Origin: JAAELZ01 sp965209105 | GTDB lineage: Bacteria > Pseudomonadota > Gammaproteobacteria > Arenicellales > Poriferihabitantaceae | Direction of reading: 5' to 3' | Assembly (NCBI GenBank): GCA_965209105.1 | Contig: CBDBQB010000020.1 | Location: forward strand, 19,713 to 83,712 | DNA length: 64,000 nt | The notes under the pieces: model-generated | What the model saw: only the letters and a program-made list of their open reading frames with translations | Database searches by the model: none | Told to the model about the DNA's origin: nothing | Part shown: piece after piece, positions 35,096 through 43,544 of the stretch | Position numbering within the stretch: the stretch's first letter is position 1 | Layout of the letters: every line of letters starts with the position of its first letter | Translations under genes and position numbers: made by a program

Positions 35096-37036
35096 ATGCC
35101 TGATCAATCGCTGGCTGATCAAAGCGCGCTTACGCTGGCAGAGAACGGTGCATTTGCGCAAGCGATACCGAGCTTTAATCCTCGGGAAGGGCAGCAGGCA
35201 TTTGCCCGAAATGTTGCAGACCTGATCGATTCGGGTGGCGTCTTAGTCGCGGAATCTGGGACGGGAACAGGCAAAACTTTTGCCTATCTTGTGCCCGCTG
35301 TTTTGTCGGGGCGGCAAGTGGTGATTTCTACGGGCACACGACATTTACAGGATCAGCTGTTTTTCAGAGATTTACCGATGGTGCGTAAAACGCTCGGTGT
35401 CTCGCCAGACGTGGCTTTACTCAAAGGTCGTTCTAACTATTTGTGCTTGTTTCGCTTAAAGCAGCTCGCTCAAGACCCGGCGCTCAAATATCAGAAGGGA
35501 ATCGCTGAAAAGCGTTCGACACTGGAAAACTGGGCGTCTATGACCGCCCGTGGGGAAATAGCGGAAGTGTCGGAATTGGACGAACAAGACCCTATTTGGC
35601 GTCAGGTCACGTCCACCGCCGATAATTGCTTGGGCAGCGAATGTCCGGATTTTAAGGCTTGTTATGTCAATAAGGCGCGTCAACGCGCGATTAAGGCTAA
35701 GGTAGTGGTGGTGAATCATCATTTGTTCTTTTCAGATGTGAGTTTGAAGGAGCAGGGCTTTGGGGAATTATTGCCAGATTACGAGGTGGTGATTTTTGAT
35801 GAGGCGCATCAACTGCCGGAGATCGCAACGCGATTCTTTGGTTTTTCGATTTCGACCTTTCAAATCAATGATCTCTGCCGAGATATTTTGGTCACCGAAG
35901 CCAAGGAGAAAAGCGGCGTGCCCATGCAAGACGCTATCGATAGCGTGAAAAACGGTGTCGCGCCCTTACACCTCGCCGCCTCAAAACATGGTCGCGGCGC
36001 TAGTCAGTTACTGGTTGAAGATCCCGCTTGTTTGAGTTCGATTAATGATTTACTGGATGCGTTGGCTGATTTAGAAACGTTACTGTCCAATGCGGGCAGC
36101 GCAGGAGATGGCTTGCAACGCTGTCACGAGCGGGTCTTGCAATTGCAGGGGCAGCTACTTGATTGGTTGGAGCATAGCGCACGTGCGGGAGAATTGGTCT
36201 GTTGGTTTGAAACGACCAACGCGACCACGCGCCTGACGGCAAGCCCCTTGAGCGTGAGTGATCAGATGCGTGAAATATTGGGGCAAGTTGGTAAGAGCGC
36301 TATCCTTACGTCGGCGACGCTGGCGGCGGGCGAGGATTTCGGGTTTTATCTCCAACACTTGGGCGTGGACGAGGTACAAACCGCGCGCTACGACAGCCCC
36401 TTTGATTACCCACAACACGCGCTACTGTATCTACCGGAAGATTTGCCAGAACCTCAGGATAAGCGCTTCGTTGACGCGATGGTCAAAGCGAGTTTGCCCG
36501 TGCTGAACGCATCAGAAGGCCGCGCCTTTATGTTGTTTACGTCATACGCAATGCTGCATCGTGCCGCGAAGAAAATGCGTGAATACCCTGAGTGGAACTT
36601 GTTTGTTCAGGGTCAAGCACCACGCGGGGAGTTGATCGAACAATTTCGTGGGGCTGATCGAGCAATATTAATGGGCACAGCCTCTTTTTGGGAAGGGGTC
36701 GATATTCAAGGAGATGATTTATCTTGCGTGATTATCGATAAATTACCCTTTGCGCCGCCCAATGATCCGGTGATGAGCGCGCGACTAAAATTGCTTGAAC
36801 AGGCCGGTGGCAAACCGTTTTTTGATATTCAAATTCCCAGCGCGATCATCAGTCTCAAACAGGGGGCGGGACGGCTGATTCGAGATGAAAACGATCAAGG
36901 CGTGTTGATGATTTGTGATGTGCGCTTACGCACGAAAGGCTATGGCTCGAAGTTTCTAGATGCGCTGCCGCCGATGCGCCGAAGCAGCCGCATACAAGAT
37001 GTAAAAACGTTTTTTGCCAATCGAAAAGTTGCTTGA
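35096..37036 (+). CDS. yoaA: ATP-dependent DNA helicase YoaA (DinG/XPD family)
   Basis: A superfamily 2 iron-sulfur helicase of 646 residues. Motif I is ESGTGTGKTFAYLVPAV near residue 52 and motif II is DEAHQLPE. Cysteines placed between motifs Ia and II (YLCLFRL, NCLGSECPDFKACYV) fit the four-cysteine [4Fe-4S] site. Late motif VI is QGAGRLIRDENDQG. In E. coli YoaA works with the HolC clamp-loader subunit in replication repair. It overlaps nothing upstream but is 5 bp before tsaB, the same neighbour as in E. coli. Confidence 0.93.
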   Translation: MPDQSLADQSALTLAENGAFAQAIPSFNPREGQQAFARNVADLIDSGGVLVAESGTGTGKTFAYLVPAVLSGRQVVISTGTRHLQDQLFFRDLPMVRKTLGVSPDVALLKGRSNYLCLFRLKQLAQDPALKYQKGIAEKRSTLENWASMTARGEIAEVSELDEQDPIWRQVTSTADNCLGSECPDFKACYVNKARQRAIKAKVVVVNHHLFFSDVSLKEQGFGELLPDYEVVIFDEAHQLPEIATRFFGFSISTFQINDLCRDILVTEAKEKSGVPMQDAIDSVKNGVAPLHLAASKHGRGASQLLVEDPACLSSINDLLDALADLETLLSNAGSAGDGLQRCHERVLQLQGQLLDWLEHSARAGELVCWFETTNATTRLTASPLSVSDQMREILGQVGKSAILTSATLAAGEDFGFYLQHLGVDEVQTARYDSPFDYPQHALLYLPEDLPEPQDKRFVDAMVKASLPVLNASEGRAFMLFTSYAMLHRAAKKMREYPEWNLFVQGQAPRGELIEQFRGADRAILMGTASFWEGVDIQGDDLSCVIIDKLPFAPPNDPVMSARLKLLEQAGGKPFFDIQIPSAIISLKQGAGRLIRDENDQGVLMICDVRLRTKGYGSKFLDALPPMRRSSRIQDVKTFFANRKVA

Positions 37037-37041
37037 GAGCG

Positions 37042-37731
37042 ATGCGAATCCTAGCCATTGATACCGTGACCGAGATGTGTTCGGTGGCTTTGTGGGTAGA
37101 GGGTGCGCTCACCACGCGGCAAGAATTAGCTGCGCAGCGGCATTCTAATATTGTATTGGGCATGGTCGATGAGTTATTGCTTGAAAGCAAGGTGGCCTTG
37201 TCCGACATAGATTTAATCGTCGCCGATGTGGGCCCCGGATCCTTTACGGGTATCAGAATTGGCATGGGGGTGGCGCAAGGCTTAGCGTATGGGGCAGATA
37301 TTCCTATCTTGGCAGTGGATGCACTCTCGCTGCTTGCCCAGAGTGTAGCCAAGGACAATGATAAAGACGTCCTAGCCGCGATTGATGCGCGAATGGGGCA
37401 AGTGTATTGGGCGCATTATGTAAGGCAAGCAGACGGGCTTAAATTGAGCGATGAACTGCATTTGAGCAATCCAGAAGAAATTAATTTAGCGGAAGAAAAT
37501 GTGCTGGGTTTAGGCAGTGGTATCGATGCATACACTGATGAAATCTCCTCGCGATGTCAGCAACTAGAAATAGTCGAGAAGCAGTTTCCGTTGGCGCAGT
37601 ATGCGATAAGCATCGCGCTTGAGGCGTCCAAATCGGAATGGCAATCGGCGGGCGAATTGATGCCTATTTATCTAAGAAATGATGTTGCGAAGGTCAGTCA
37701 GAAAGCGGTTAAACACTTAGACCCTACTTAA
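37042..37731 (+). CDS. tsaB: tRNA threonylcarbamoyladenosine synthesis protein TsaB
   Basis: TsaB is the scaffold partner of TsaD and TsaE that makes t6A37 in ANN-decoding tRNAs. The 229-residue product has the ASKHA fold with MRILAIDTVTEMCSVALW at the N-terminus and the conserved DVGPGSFTGIRIGMGVAQGL stretch. ATG 37042 is chosen over an in-frame TTG at 37033. It is cotranscribed with yoaA; its stop overlaps the end of a convergent gene by 4 bp. Confidence 0.95.
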   Translation: MRILAIDTVTEMCSVALWVEGALTTRQELAAQRHSNIVLGMVDELLLESKVALSDIDLIVADVGPGSFTGIRIGMGVAQGLAYGADIPILAVDALSLLAQSVAKDNDKDVLAAIDARMGQVYWAHYVRQADGLKLSDELHLSNPEEINLAEENVLGLGSGIDAYTDEISSRCQQLEIVEKQFPLAQYAISIALEASKSEWQSAGELMPIYLRNDVAKVSQKAVKHLDPT

Positions 37732-38213
37732 CACAACACATCAAAGGGGTGCGTGACAATTTTCTTTCCGTCGATACGAACTTCTGCGCGCCATTGGCCA
37801 ATAAATTCACCCATGCCAAAAGCAGGGTCAAAAATTTGTGCGATAGCAGCTCCCGTAGGGCCGGACAATCTCAGCCACGCCCAAACGCGGGTGCCTTTGC
37901 CATAAGAGGTGAATGCATAGCGTGTTTTTTGCTCTAGTTTGTTGCCCGGATTTAACCAATCGACAATAAGCTCGTGCTGGCTGGGCGTTTGACGCTCAGG
38001 TGCGGTGACATCAATCACCGTGTAAATTTTATCTGAGCAATCGAAGTGTTTTTCGGGTGTAGAGCCAGGGATGTCATCAATCGCGCGGGCGGTGATGAAG
38101 GTGTTAAAACTTGGGCTGACCGTAACGGCTTTATCTTGAGCGATAGAATGGTGGCTGAAAGCCAGAGCGCAAACTAAAACGATACGCAGCGCAAAATTCC
38201 ATTTTTGTAGCAT
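37728..38213 (-). CDS. Secreted protein of a paralogous two-cysteine family (copy 1)
   Basis: An unrecognised 161-residue protein with a signal peptide (cleaved near SIAQD). It resembles the protein at 41644-42114. Both have FDCxDKIY in the middle, a W-x-x-P-x-x-x-LE segment, W-x-W/K-x-L with small residues, a GQW segment, and end in a hydrophobic pair plus the final cysteine (VLC or LLC). The two cysteines could form a disulfide. It is followed on the same strand by no gene but lies just after a lipoprotein gene and ypjD. Function unknown. Confidence 0.65.
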   Translation of the reverse strand: MLQKWNFALRIVLVCALAFSHHSIAQDKAVTVSPSFNTFITARAIDDIPGSTPEKHFDCSDKIYTVIDVTAPERQTPSQHELIVDWLNPGNKLEQKTRYAFTSYGKGTRVWAWLRLSGPTGAAIAQIFDPAFGMGEFIGQWRAEVRIDGKKIVTHPFDVLC

Positions 38214-38222
38214 AAAAGGCGT

Positions 38223-38702
38223 TTAACGGCTGGCGTTCCAAGTGCCGCCAAGATTACAGGTTTCGGCGACCGTGGTGGTGGTTGTTTCGCCCACGGTTTC
38301 GGTCTCTGAGACCGTTCCAGTATTAAACCATGAGCCACCCATGCTGCTGTTATTGCTTGAGCCGGTGAGGATGATGGATCCATTTGCTGTGGTTGCCGTG
38401 ATATTGATGCTGTTTCCGCTCAGGGTGCCCGTCAGGGCGCCACCGCCGATGCAGTTGTTATTCGAGCTAAAAACGCCAACCAAGGTATTACCCGAAAAAG
38501 GGTCATTCGTGTCATCAGCTGCCTGCGATAGGCCCATCGAAAACGAAGCATAGGCGACATTATTTCTGGCTAAGGTGCCGAACCAAGTCCCCCCAACGCT
38601 AAGCCCAAGGCCACCAGCTGTTGTGCCACCACTGCATCCGCTTAGGAGGCTGATGAGTAGGCCAGCTGCCGCGAAGGCTTTAAGAATATTATGGAATTTC
38701 AT
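38223..38702 (-). CDS. Predicted lipoprotein, Ser/Thr/Gly/Asn-rich
   Basis: A 159-residue lipoprotein. The start at ATG 38702 gives MKFHNILKAFAAAGLLISLL followed by the lipobox LLSGC. The frame extends further upstream, but that part would overlap ypjD and lacks signal features. The mature part is Gly/Ser/Asn/Thr-rich beta-type sequence with repeated short strands (GNSINITATTANGSIILTGS) and a C-terminal cysteine in ETCNLGG. I do not recognise the family. It is 10 bp from ypjD on the same strand. Confidence 0.7.
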   Translation of the reverse strand: MKFHNILKAFAAAGLLISLLSGCSGGTTAGGLGLSVGGTWFGTLARNNVAYASFSMGLSQAADDTNDPFSGNTLVGVFSSNNNCIGGGALTGTLSGNSINITATTANGSIILTGSSNNSSMGGSWFNTGTVSETETVGETTTTTVAETCNLGGTWNASR

Positions 38703-38712
38703 AGGTAGGTGA

Positions 38713-39543
38713 TCAATGGATAATAAGCTCTCGAACGGCTCTTGTGCCGAAATAGCCAAGCAAAAACAAACTATAGCAGATTATAGTGTAAATTGACGCT
38801 TGCCGTCCTCTCCAACCTGAAAAATACCGTCCTAACAATAAGATAGCGTAGGCAAGCCATGTTAAGAGGGTGAGAACGATGTGGTGATTGAAGCTAAATA
38901 AACTACCGTGTTGAGCATGATTAACGGTCAAACCCGCCGCGAGCGTAAGGCTCAATAGCATAAAACCCAGCGTGATGAATTGAAATAGCATGGTTTCCAT
39001 ACTTTGTAAGGCGGGTAAAGAGATAAAAGATACCTTGTTTTGCGGTTTGCTGTGTGTGCGAAGTTGCTTATCTTGAATGAGGATCAGAATCGATTGCGCA
39101 AAGGCGAGGCTTAATAGGGCAAAGCTAATAATACTTAATGCAATATGCCACTCGAAACTAGGGTGGGCGATCGAAACGGATTCGTTGATGGGGTTCAGCC
39201 AGCGGCCAGCGAGCAAACCTAGAATGGTGGCGGGTAAAATAGCCAAACCAAGGTTCAGCGTCGCGCGAACCATTGATAGCAGGATGAATAACAGCGTTGC
39301 AAATGCAGCGACACTTGAGATAGATTGTCCTAAACTCAAACTGCTTTGATCGGCGATGGGCGCTTGGTTGACAACGCGGATATAGAGGTCAACGAAATGT
39401 GCAATCAGGCCAATTAGGCTAAGGCTGATAATTCGAGACCGGGCGCTCGGAGTGTGTTTGTCCGAGGCGGTTGTATATTGCCAAAGCAAGACTAAAGCCA
39501 CGAGATAGCAACTTAAAGATAGCCAGGTGAGCGCTGAGAACAT
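38713..39543 (-). CDS. ypjD: CcsA/YpjD-type inner-membrane protein
   Basis: A 276-residue membrane protein with about eight helices, of the cytochrome c assembly (CcsA/HemX) superfamily. The conserved histidine regions are EWHIALSIISFALLSLAFAQ and HHIVLTLLTWLAYAILL, followed by GWRGRQASIYTIICYSLFLL. ATG 39543 is chosen because an in-frame extension upstream runs into the ffh promoter and carries no membrane signature. It is divergent from ffh, exactly as ypjD is in E. coli. Heme or quinol-linked roles are suggested by the family but not proven. Confidence 0.88.
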   Translation of the reverse strand: MFSALTWLSLSCYLVALVLLWQYTTASDKHTPSARSRIISLSLIGLIAHFVDLYIRVVNQAPIADQSSLSLGQSISSVAAFATLLFILLSMVRATLNLGLAILPATILGLLAGRWLNPINESVSIAHPSFEWHIALSIISFALLSLAFAQSILILIQDKQLRTHSKPQNKVSFISLPALQSMETMLFQFITLGFMLLSLTLAAGLTVNHAQHGSLFSFNHHIVLTLLTWLAYAILLLGRYFSGWRGRQASIYTIICYSLFLLGYFGTRAVRELIIH

Positions 39544-39669
39544 AAAAATACGGTTAGCAAAAACTTCCGAGCAAAGTATAGTGGAATTTGATGTATGGTA
39601 CGTGACCATCTCAAGCGATGCGGATAAAATACGCGGCCTGCGAAAATAATTGATGATGATTGATGAGAA

Positions 39670-41049
39670 ATGTTTGAACAATTAGGAGATCGATTTAAAC
39701 GCACCTTCAAAACCCTAAGAGGGCGTGGGCGTTTAAGCGAAGAAAATATTCAAGATGCCCTGCGCGAGGTGCGTATCGCCTTGCTAGAGGCAGATGTGGC
39801 TTTGGCCGTGGTTAAGCCTTTCATCGAGCAGGTTCGTGCCCGCGCGATTGGCACTGAGGTTTTAGATAGCCTAAGCCCCGGTGAGGCGATGGTAAGAGTC
39901 GTCCATGATGAGTTGATTGAACTGATGGGCGCGCAAAACGACGCGCTTAACTTGGCTGCAAAACCGCCTGTTGTGGTGTTGGTTGCGGGCTTACAAGGCG
40001 CGGGTAAAACCACCACTGTTGCGAAACTCGCTTATTTTCTAAAAACACGCGAAAAGAAAACGGTAGCGGTGGTGAGTACGGATACATCCCGACCCGCCGC
40101 GATTGAGCAATTAAGGCAAGTATCGCACACCGCCGAGGCGCAATTTATTGAAAGCACGACGAATCAAAACCCGGTTGATATTGCCCAAGCAGCTGTTTTG
40201 CAGGCGAAACGCCTGAACGCGGATGTATTGATTATTGATACAGCTGGTCGTTTGCATGTTGATCAGGCGCTGATGGAAGAAGTTCAGCAAATTCATGCTT
40301 CAACCTCACCCACTGAAACCTTATTTGTGGTGGATAGTTTGACGGGACAGGATGCAGTGAATTCGGCAAAAGCATTTAACGAAACGCTGGAATTGACAGG
40401 GCTGGTGTTGACAAAAACCGATGGCGATGCGCGGGGCGGCGCTGCGCTTTCGATTCGGCAGGTCACTGGTAAACCGATCAAGTTTTTGGGCGTGGGTGAG
40501 GGCATAGATAAACTTGAAGCCTTTCATCCAGACCGAGTTGCCTCGCGCATATTGGGCATGGGAGATGTGCTCAGTTTGGTTGAGGAAGTAGAGCGAAAAG
40601 TTGATAAGCAACAAGCTCAGAAATTAGCACGCAAAGTAAGCAGAGGAAAGGGTTTTGATCTAAATGATTTCCGCGATCAATTACTACAAATGGACAAGAT
40701 GGGAGGCATGTCGAGTATGATGGACAAGTTGCCCGGCATGGATAAACTACCCCAAGGGGCGGTTGGCCAAGGCGAGAAAGAAACCAGGCGCATCGTTGCA
40801 ATTATTAATTCGATGACAGCTAAAGAGCGTACCTTTCCTGCGCTGATTAAAGCCACCCGAAAGCAGCGAATCGCCGCGGGTTCCGGCACGCAAGTTCAAG
40901 ATATTAATCGCTTATTGAAACAATTTACCCAGATGCAAAAAATGATGAAAAAAATGAAAAGCAAAGGCGGTATGCGCAAGATGATGGCGATGATGAAAGG
41001 CATGGGCGGTGGTATGGGGGGAGGGGGTTTCCCGGGAATGCCGCGTTAA
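39670..41049 (+). CDS. ffh: Signal recognition particle protein
   Basis: Ffh is the GTPase subunit of the signal recognition particle that targets nascent membrane proteins. The 459-residue product has the N domain (1-90) and the G domain with G1 GLQGAGKTTTVAKLA, DTAGRLHVD, TKTDGDARGG. A Met-rich M domain (about 300-459, MGGMSSMMDKLPGMDKLP) binds 4.5S RNA. Length and order are normal. In many relatives rpsP follows, but here a repeat and a small lipoprotein gene follow instead. Confidence 0.97.
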   Translation: MFEQLGDRFKRTFKTLRGRGRLSEENIQDALREVRIALLEADVALAVVKPFIEQVRARAIGTEVLDSLSPGEAMVRVVHDELIELMGAQNDALNLAAKPPVVVLVAGLQGAGKTTTVAKLAYFLKTREKKTVAVVSTDTSRPAAIEQLRQVSHTAEAQFIESTTNQNPVDIAQAAVLQAKRLNADVLIIDTAGRLHVDQALMEEVQQIHASTSPTETLFVVDSLTGQDAVNSAKAFNETLELTGLVLTKTDGDARGGAALSIRQVTGKPIKFLGVGEGIDKLEAFHPDRVASRILGMGDVLSLVEEVERKVDKQQAQKLARKVSRGKGFDLNDFRDQLLQMDKMGGMSSMMDKLPGMDKLPQGAVGQGEKETRRIVAIINSMTAKERTFPALIKATRKQRIAAGSGTQVQDINRLLKQFTQMQKMMKKMKSKGGMRKMMAMMKGMGGGMGGGGFPGMPR

Positions 41050-41076
41050 GTGGTCATTCGATTTAATGCTTAACCA

Positions 41077-41110
41077 GTCAATGCGAGTCGCATAGCAACG
41101 CGGCAATCCA
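41077..41110 (-). repeat. Dispersed GC-rich repeat, copy 2
   Basis: This is a degenerate copy, in reverse orientation relative to 9839, just after the ffh stop codon. It shares the segment CGCGGCAATCCA and the spaced GCGA and GCAT parts. A third copy is at 41573. Confidence 0.6.
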
Positions 41111-41168
41111 GGCGGCATGAGAATAATTGCTCAATGCCATTCACTTATTAAAATAGACTAATCCAACA

Positions 41169-41516
41169 ATGAATAAGAAATTCACACTATCAGCCTTATT
41201 ATCTGCATGCCTCATGTCCAGCCTAACGGGCTGTGATGAAATTTCCTCCATCGGCGGCGATGATCAAGTTGCAACCCAGTGTTTGTCCTTTGGTCAGGCA
41301 GTTCAGCTGGCGGGTGGTTACCGACATACCGTTCGCAACAGCTGCGATAAACAAATTAATGTATTGGAGCAATCTACGGAACAACGTTTTACCTTGGTTG
41401 CTAAAGGCGAACAGAATTTGATTTTATTTGCCGCGACAACGAGTATGGCTGCGTGTTTTTCGCCTTACGAGCCGGACATTAAAAGCTCGAACGGCAAGTT
41501 TCAGTGTCGGAAGTAG
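41169..41516 (+). CDS. Small predicted lipoprotein
   Basis: A 115-residue protein with a lipoprotein signal peptide (MNKKFTLSALLSACLMSSLT, then GCDE) and a lipobox LTGC. The mature part has four further cysteines (TQCLSF, NSCDKQI, AACFSP and FQCRK), a spacing consistent with two disulfides. I do not recognise the family. It lies between ffh and a secreted paralog and has no obvious operon partner. Confidence 0.7.
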   Translation: MNKKFTLSALLSACLMSSLTGCDEISSIGGDDQVATQCLSFGQAVQLAGGYRHTVRNSCDKQINVLEQSTEQRFTLVAKGEQNLILFAATTSMAACFSPYEPDIKSSNGKFQCRK

Positions 41517-41572
41517 TTGTTTAGATGAGTTTTCTTATAACGGTGGGATCATGCAGATAACAGCCAGCCTCA

Positions 41573-41607
41573 CGTCTTTGCGAGGAGCAAAGCGACGCGG
41601 CAATCCA
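41573..41607 (-). repeat. Dispersed GC-rich repeat, copy 3
   Basis: Reverse complement of the unit at 9839-9874 with a few differences (core AGGAGCAAAGCGACGCGGC). It lies between two short secreted-protein genes. Confidence 0.65.
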
Positions 41608-41643
41608 ACAGCATTCGCTATATCCATGGCTCAAATATAAGTA

Positions 41644-42114
41644 GTGAACGGAATTATATTTCTCAATCGGGAGGCACTTTTGCTAATCTGTGCAATGACG
41701 CTACTTGCTACCTCGCTGTGCCATGCGGAAAATCCACAGTTAGTTCTATCAAAGTCAGTCTCCCACTATATCGGTGGGCGTATTGAGTCGGAAGAAATCA
41801 CAAACCAGTTTGATTGCCGTGACAAGATTTACGCGACATTACAAATGGATCGTGTAGTAAAGGGAGACAAAAACATTACATTCGAATGGTATAAGCCAGA
41901 CAAGCAGCTTGAACTCGTTCAAAGAGACCACTTAACAGCATCAGACGCAATGGGCCGTCGTTGGGCATCAAAATGGCTAAGTCTATCTAGAGGTGGCATG
42001 GCTGGAATATTCGGAGATTACAGCGCGTACAACAAATATACTGGCCAATGGGTCGTTGTTGCTAAGTTAGGTGGTGTAAAATCCGCTTCGCAAGGATTTA
42101 GTTTGCTTTGTTGA
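41644..42114 (+). CDS. Secreted protein of a paralogous two-cysteine family (copy 2)
   Basis: A 156-residue product starting at GTG 41644 with a signal peptide (LLLICAMTLLATSLCHA). A TTG at 41680, 5 nt after a GGGAGG, is a second possible start, but it would leave a signal peptide without basic residues. It resembles the protein at 37728-38213: FDCRDKIYATLQ, WYKPDKQLELVQ, KWLSLSRGGMAGIF, YTGQWVVVAKL and a terminal LLC. Both cysteines of the family (Cys in FDC and the final Cys) are kept. Function unknown. Confidence 0.65.
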   Translation: MNGIIFLNREALLLICAMTLLATSLCHAENPQLVLSKSVSHYIGGRIESEEITNQFDCRDKIYATLQMDRVVKGDKNITFEWYKPDKQLELVQRDHLTASDAMGRRWASKWLSLSRGGMAGIFGDYSAYNKYTGQWVVVAKLGGVKSASQGFSLLC

Positions 42115-42169
42115 GATTCGCATAAAGCGAAGTCTTTATGCCTTACCATAAAATATAGAAAATATTAAA

Positions 42170-42256
42170 TGGTACCGAAGGCCGGAATCGAACCGGCACG
42201 GTATTGCTACCACTGGATTTTGAATCCAGCGCGTCTACCAGTTTCGCCACTTCGGC
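42170..42256 (-). tRNA. tRNA-Leu (anticodon CAA)
   Basis: On the minus strand the sequence folds as a class II tRNA. The acceptor stem GCCGAAG pairs with CTTCGGT. The anticodon stem CTGGA/TCCAG encloses loop TTCAAAA with anticodon CAA (complement of 42220-42222). A long variable arm, the T arm GGTTCGATTCC and encoded CCA complete it. It reads UUG leucine codons. Confidence 0.96.
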
Positions 42257-42418
42257 ACGGGGGGCGTAAGATATAGCAGATGGGTAACTTTTGGCAAGCC
42301 TATATTTTACTTTTGAGGGACTTATTTATTGAAAGGCTTACCTTTAGGCTGGCTTGTGCGGGTTTATGTATTTAAGCGGAGAATTACTTTGTATCAGCAA
42401 ATTTTTAATCTCATTAAC

Positions 42419-43417
42419 CTATATTTTTTGTAAATTATTTAAGCGGCTTAACGATGCAATTACAAACCCAAAAGCCCAAGATAAATGTATTGACGGAAAG
42501 ATAAAAGGTAGTAGTAGTAAGTATGTGGGTCTCTTCTTTTCATAGGCAATTTTTGCAGAAAAAATAATAGTGGAAAGTAAGTACAAAACCGGAATAACCA
42601 ACGCGTACTTTAAGCTTGTTAAGCACATTACTAAGGAAAGTAGAAGACCTACTAACAGAAATAAGGGCGCTCCTTGTCGGAGAGTGAATGATTTTGGATG
42701 CTTAAGCAGAGTGTTAAAACGCCAAAACCCATACTGAAAATATTGTTTAGCTAAAGATGGAATGGTCTCTCGGCAGTAATACTGGCATTGGATTGTTGGC
42801 TCAAGAATGATGGGGCCAATTCTTTTGCGTAGCCGAAAATTTAATTCATAATCTTGATTCCGAACCCAGTTTTCATTAAACCCACCGATGGACAATATAT
42901 TTTCTTTTAGCCAGCACCCACCGAAAACGGTATCTACTTCTTGTCTTTTTTTAGCATTTCTGTATTTGGCGTTTCCAATGCCAAATTTACTGGTAGTTGC
43001 TGCTGCTATTGCTTGACCGACAAGGGTTTTCCCTATGGGTGAAATGACGCCTCCTACTGAAGAGCACTTTTCTTCGAGAAGGGTTGAAACAGAATTAGAA
43101 ATATATCTATTTTGGTAGATAGCATGAGCCCCTAACCAAAGAATGATAGAGTGCTTTGCTTCAGAAATGCCAATATTCATGGCGGCTGGGACTATTTTTT
43201 TAGGATTGTGAATTAACTTCACCTCTGGGTTTAACGAGCAGAATGCCCCAACTTCTTTTATCGTGTTATCTGTGCTGCCGCCGTCTATTACTAATATCTC
43301 TAACTTGTCATGTGGGAAGTTATTGTTGAATATGGAATTTAAACATTCAGAAATAAACCCTTCTTCATTAAATGTTGGGATCAATATTGAAACGAATGGG
43401 GTGCGCGTGATGGGCAT
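42419..43417 (-). CDS. Family 2 glycosyltransferase
   Basis: A 332-residue GT-A glycosyltransferase. Residues about 1-230 carry the GT2 core: SILIPTFNEEGFI, LVIDGGSTDNTI (the DGGSTD motif) and a QDYELNFR motif late in the domain (RNQDYELNFRLRKR), which is the ED/Q-x-x-RW-like acceptor site. The C-terminal 80 residues contain two or three hydrophobic segments, as in membrane-associated EpsO/HAS-like transferases. It is divergent from the sugar-nucleotide cluster beginning at 43545 and probably part of the same polysaccharide locus. The acceptor is unknown. Confidence 0.88.
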   Translation of the reverse strand: MPITRTPFVSILIPTFNEEGFISECLNSIFNNNFPHDKLEILVIDGGSTDNTIKEVGAFCSLNPEVKLIHNPKKIVPAAMNIGISEAKHSIILWLGAHAIYQNRYISNSVSTLLEEKCSSVGGVISPIGKTLVGQAIAAATTSKFGIGNAKYRNAKKRQEVDTVFGGCWLKENILSIGGFNENWVRNQDYELNFRLRKRIGPIILEPTIQCQYYCRETIPSLAKQYFQYGFWRFNTLLKHPKSFTLRQGAPLFLLVGLLLSLVMCLTSLKYALVIPVLYLLSTIIFSAKIAYEKKRPTYLLLLPFIFPSIHLSWAFGFVIASLSRLNNLQKI

Positions 43418-43544
43418 TCTAGAAGGTGCTAAATCTTATAGTTTAGAGCGAAGTATAATACTCCACATCATCTTTATTTGTCTTGACATGATTGCGCTTA
43501 ATTAGTACCTTCTCGCGCCAGAATTTTACACGCGAGAGGCGTAG

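Noticed and set aside
39544..39681. N-terminal extension of ypjD
   Set aside because: It has no family similarity and would overlap the ffh start region.
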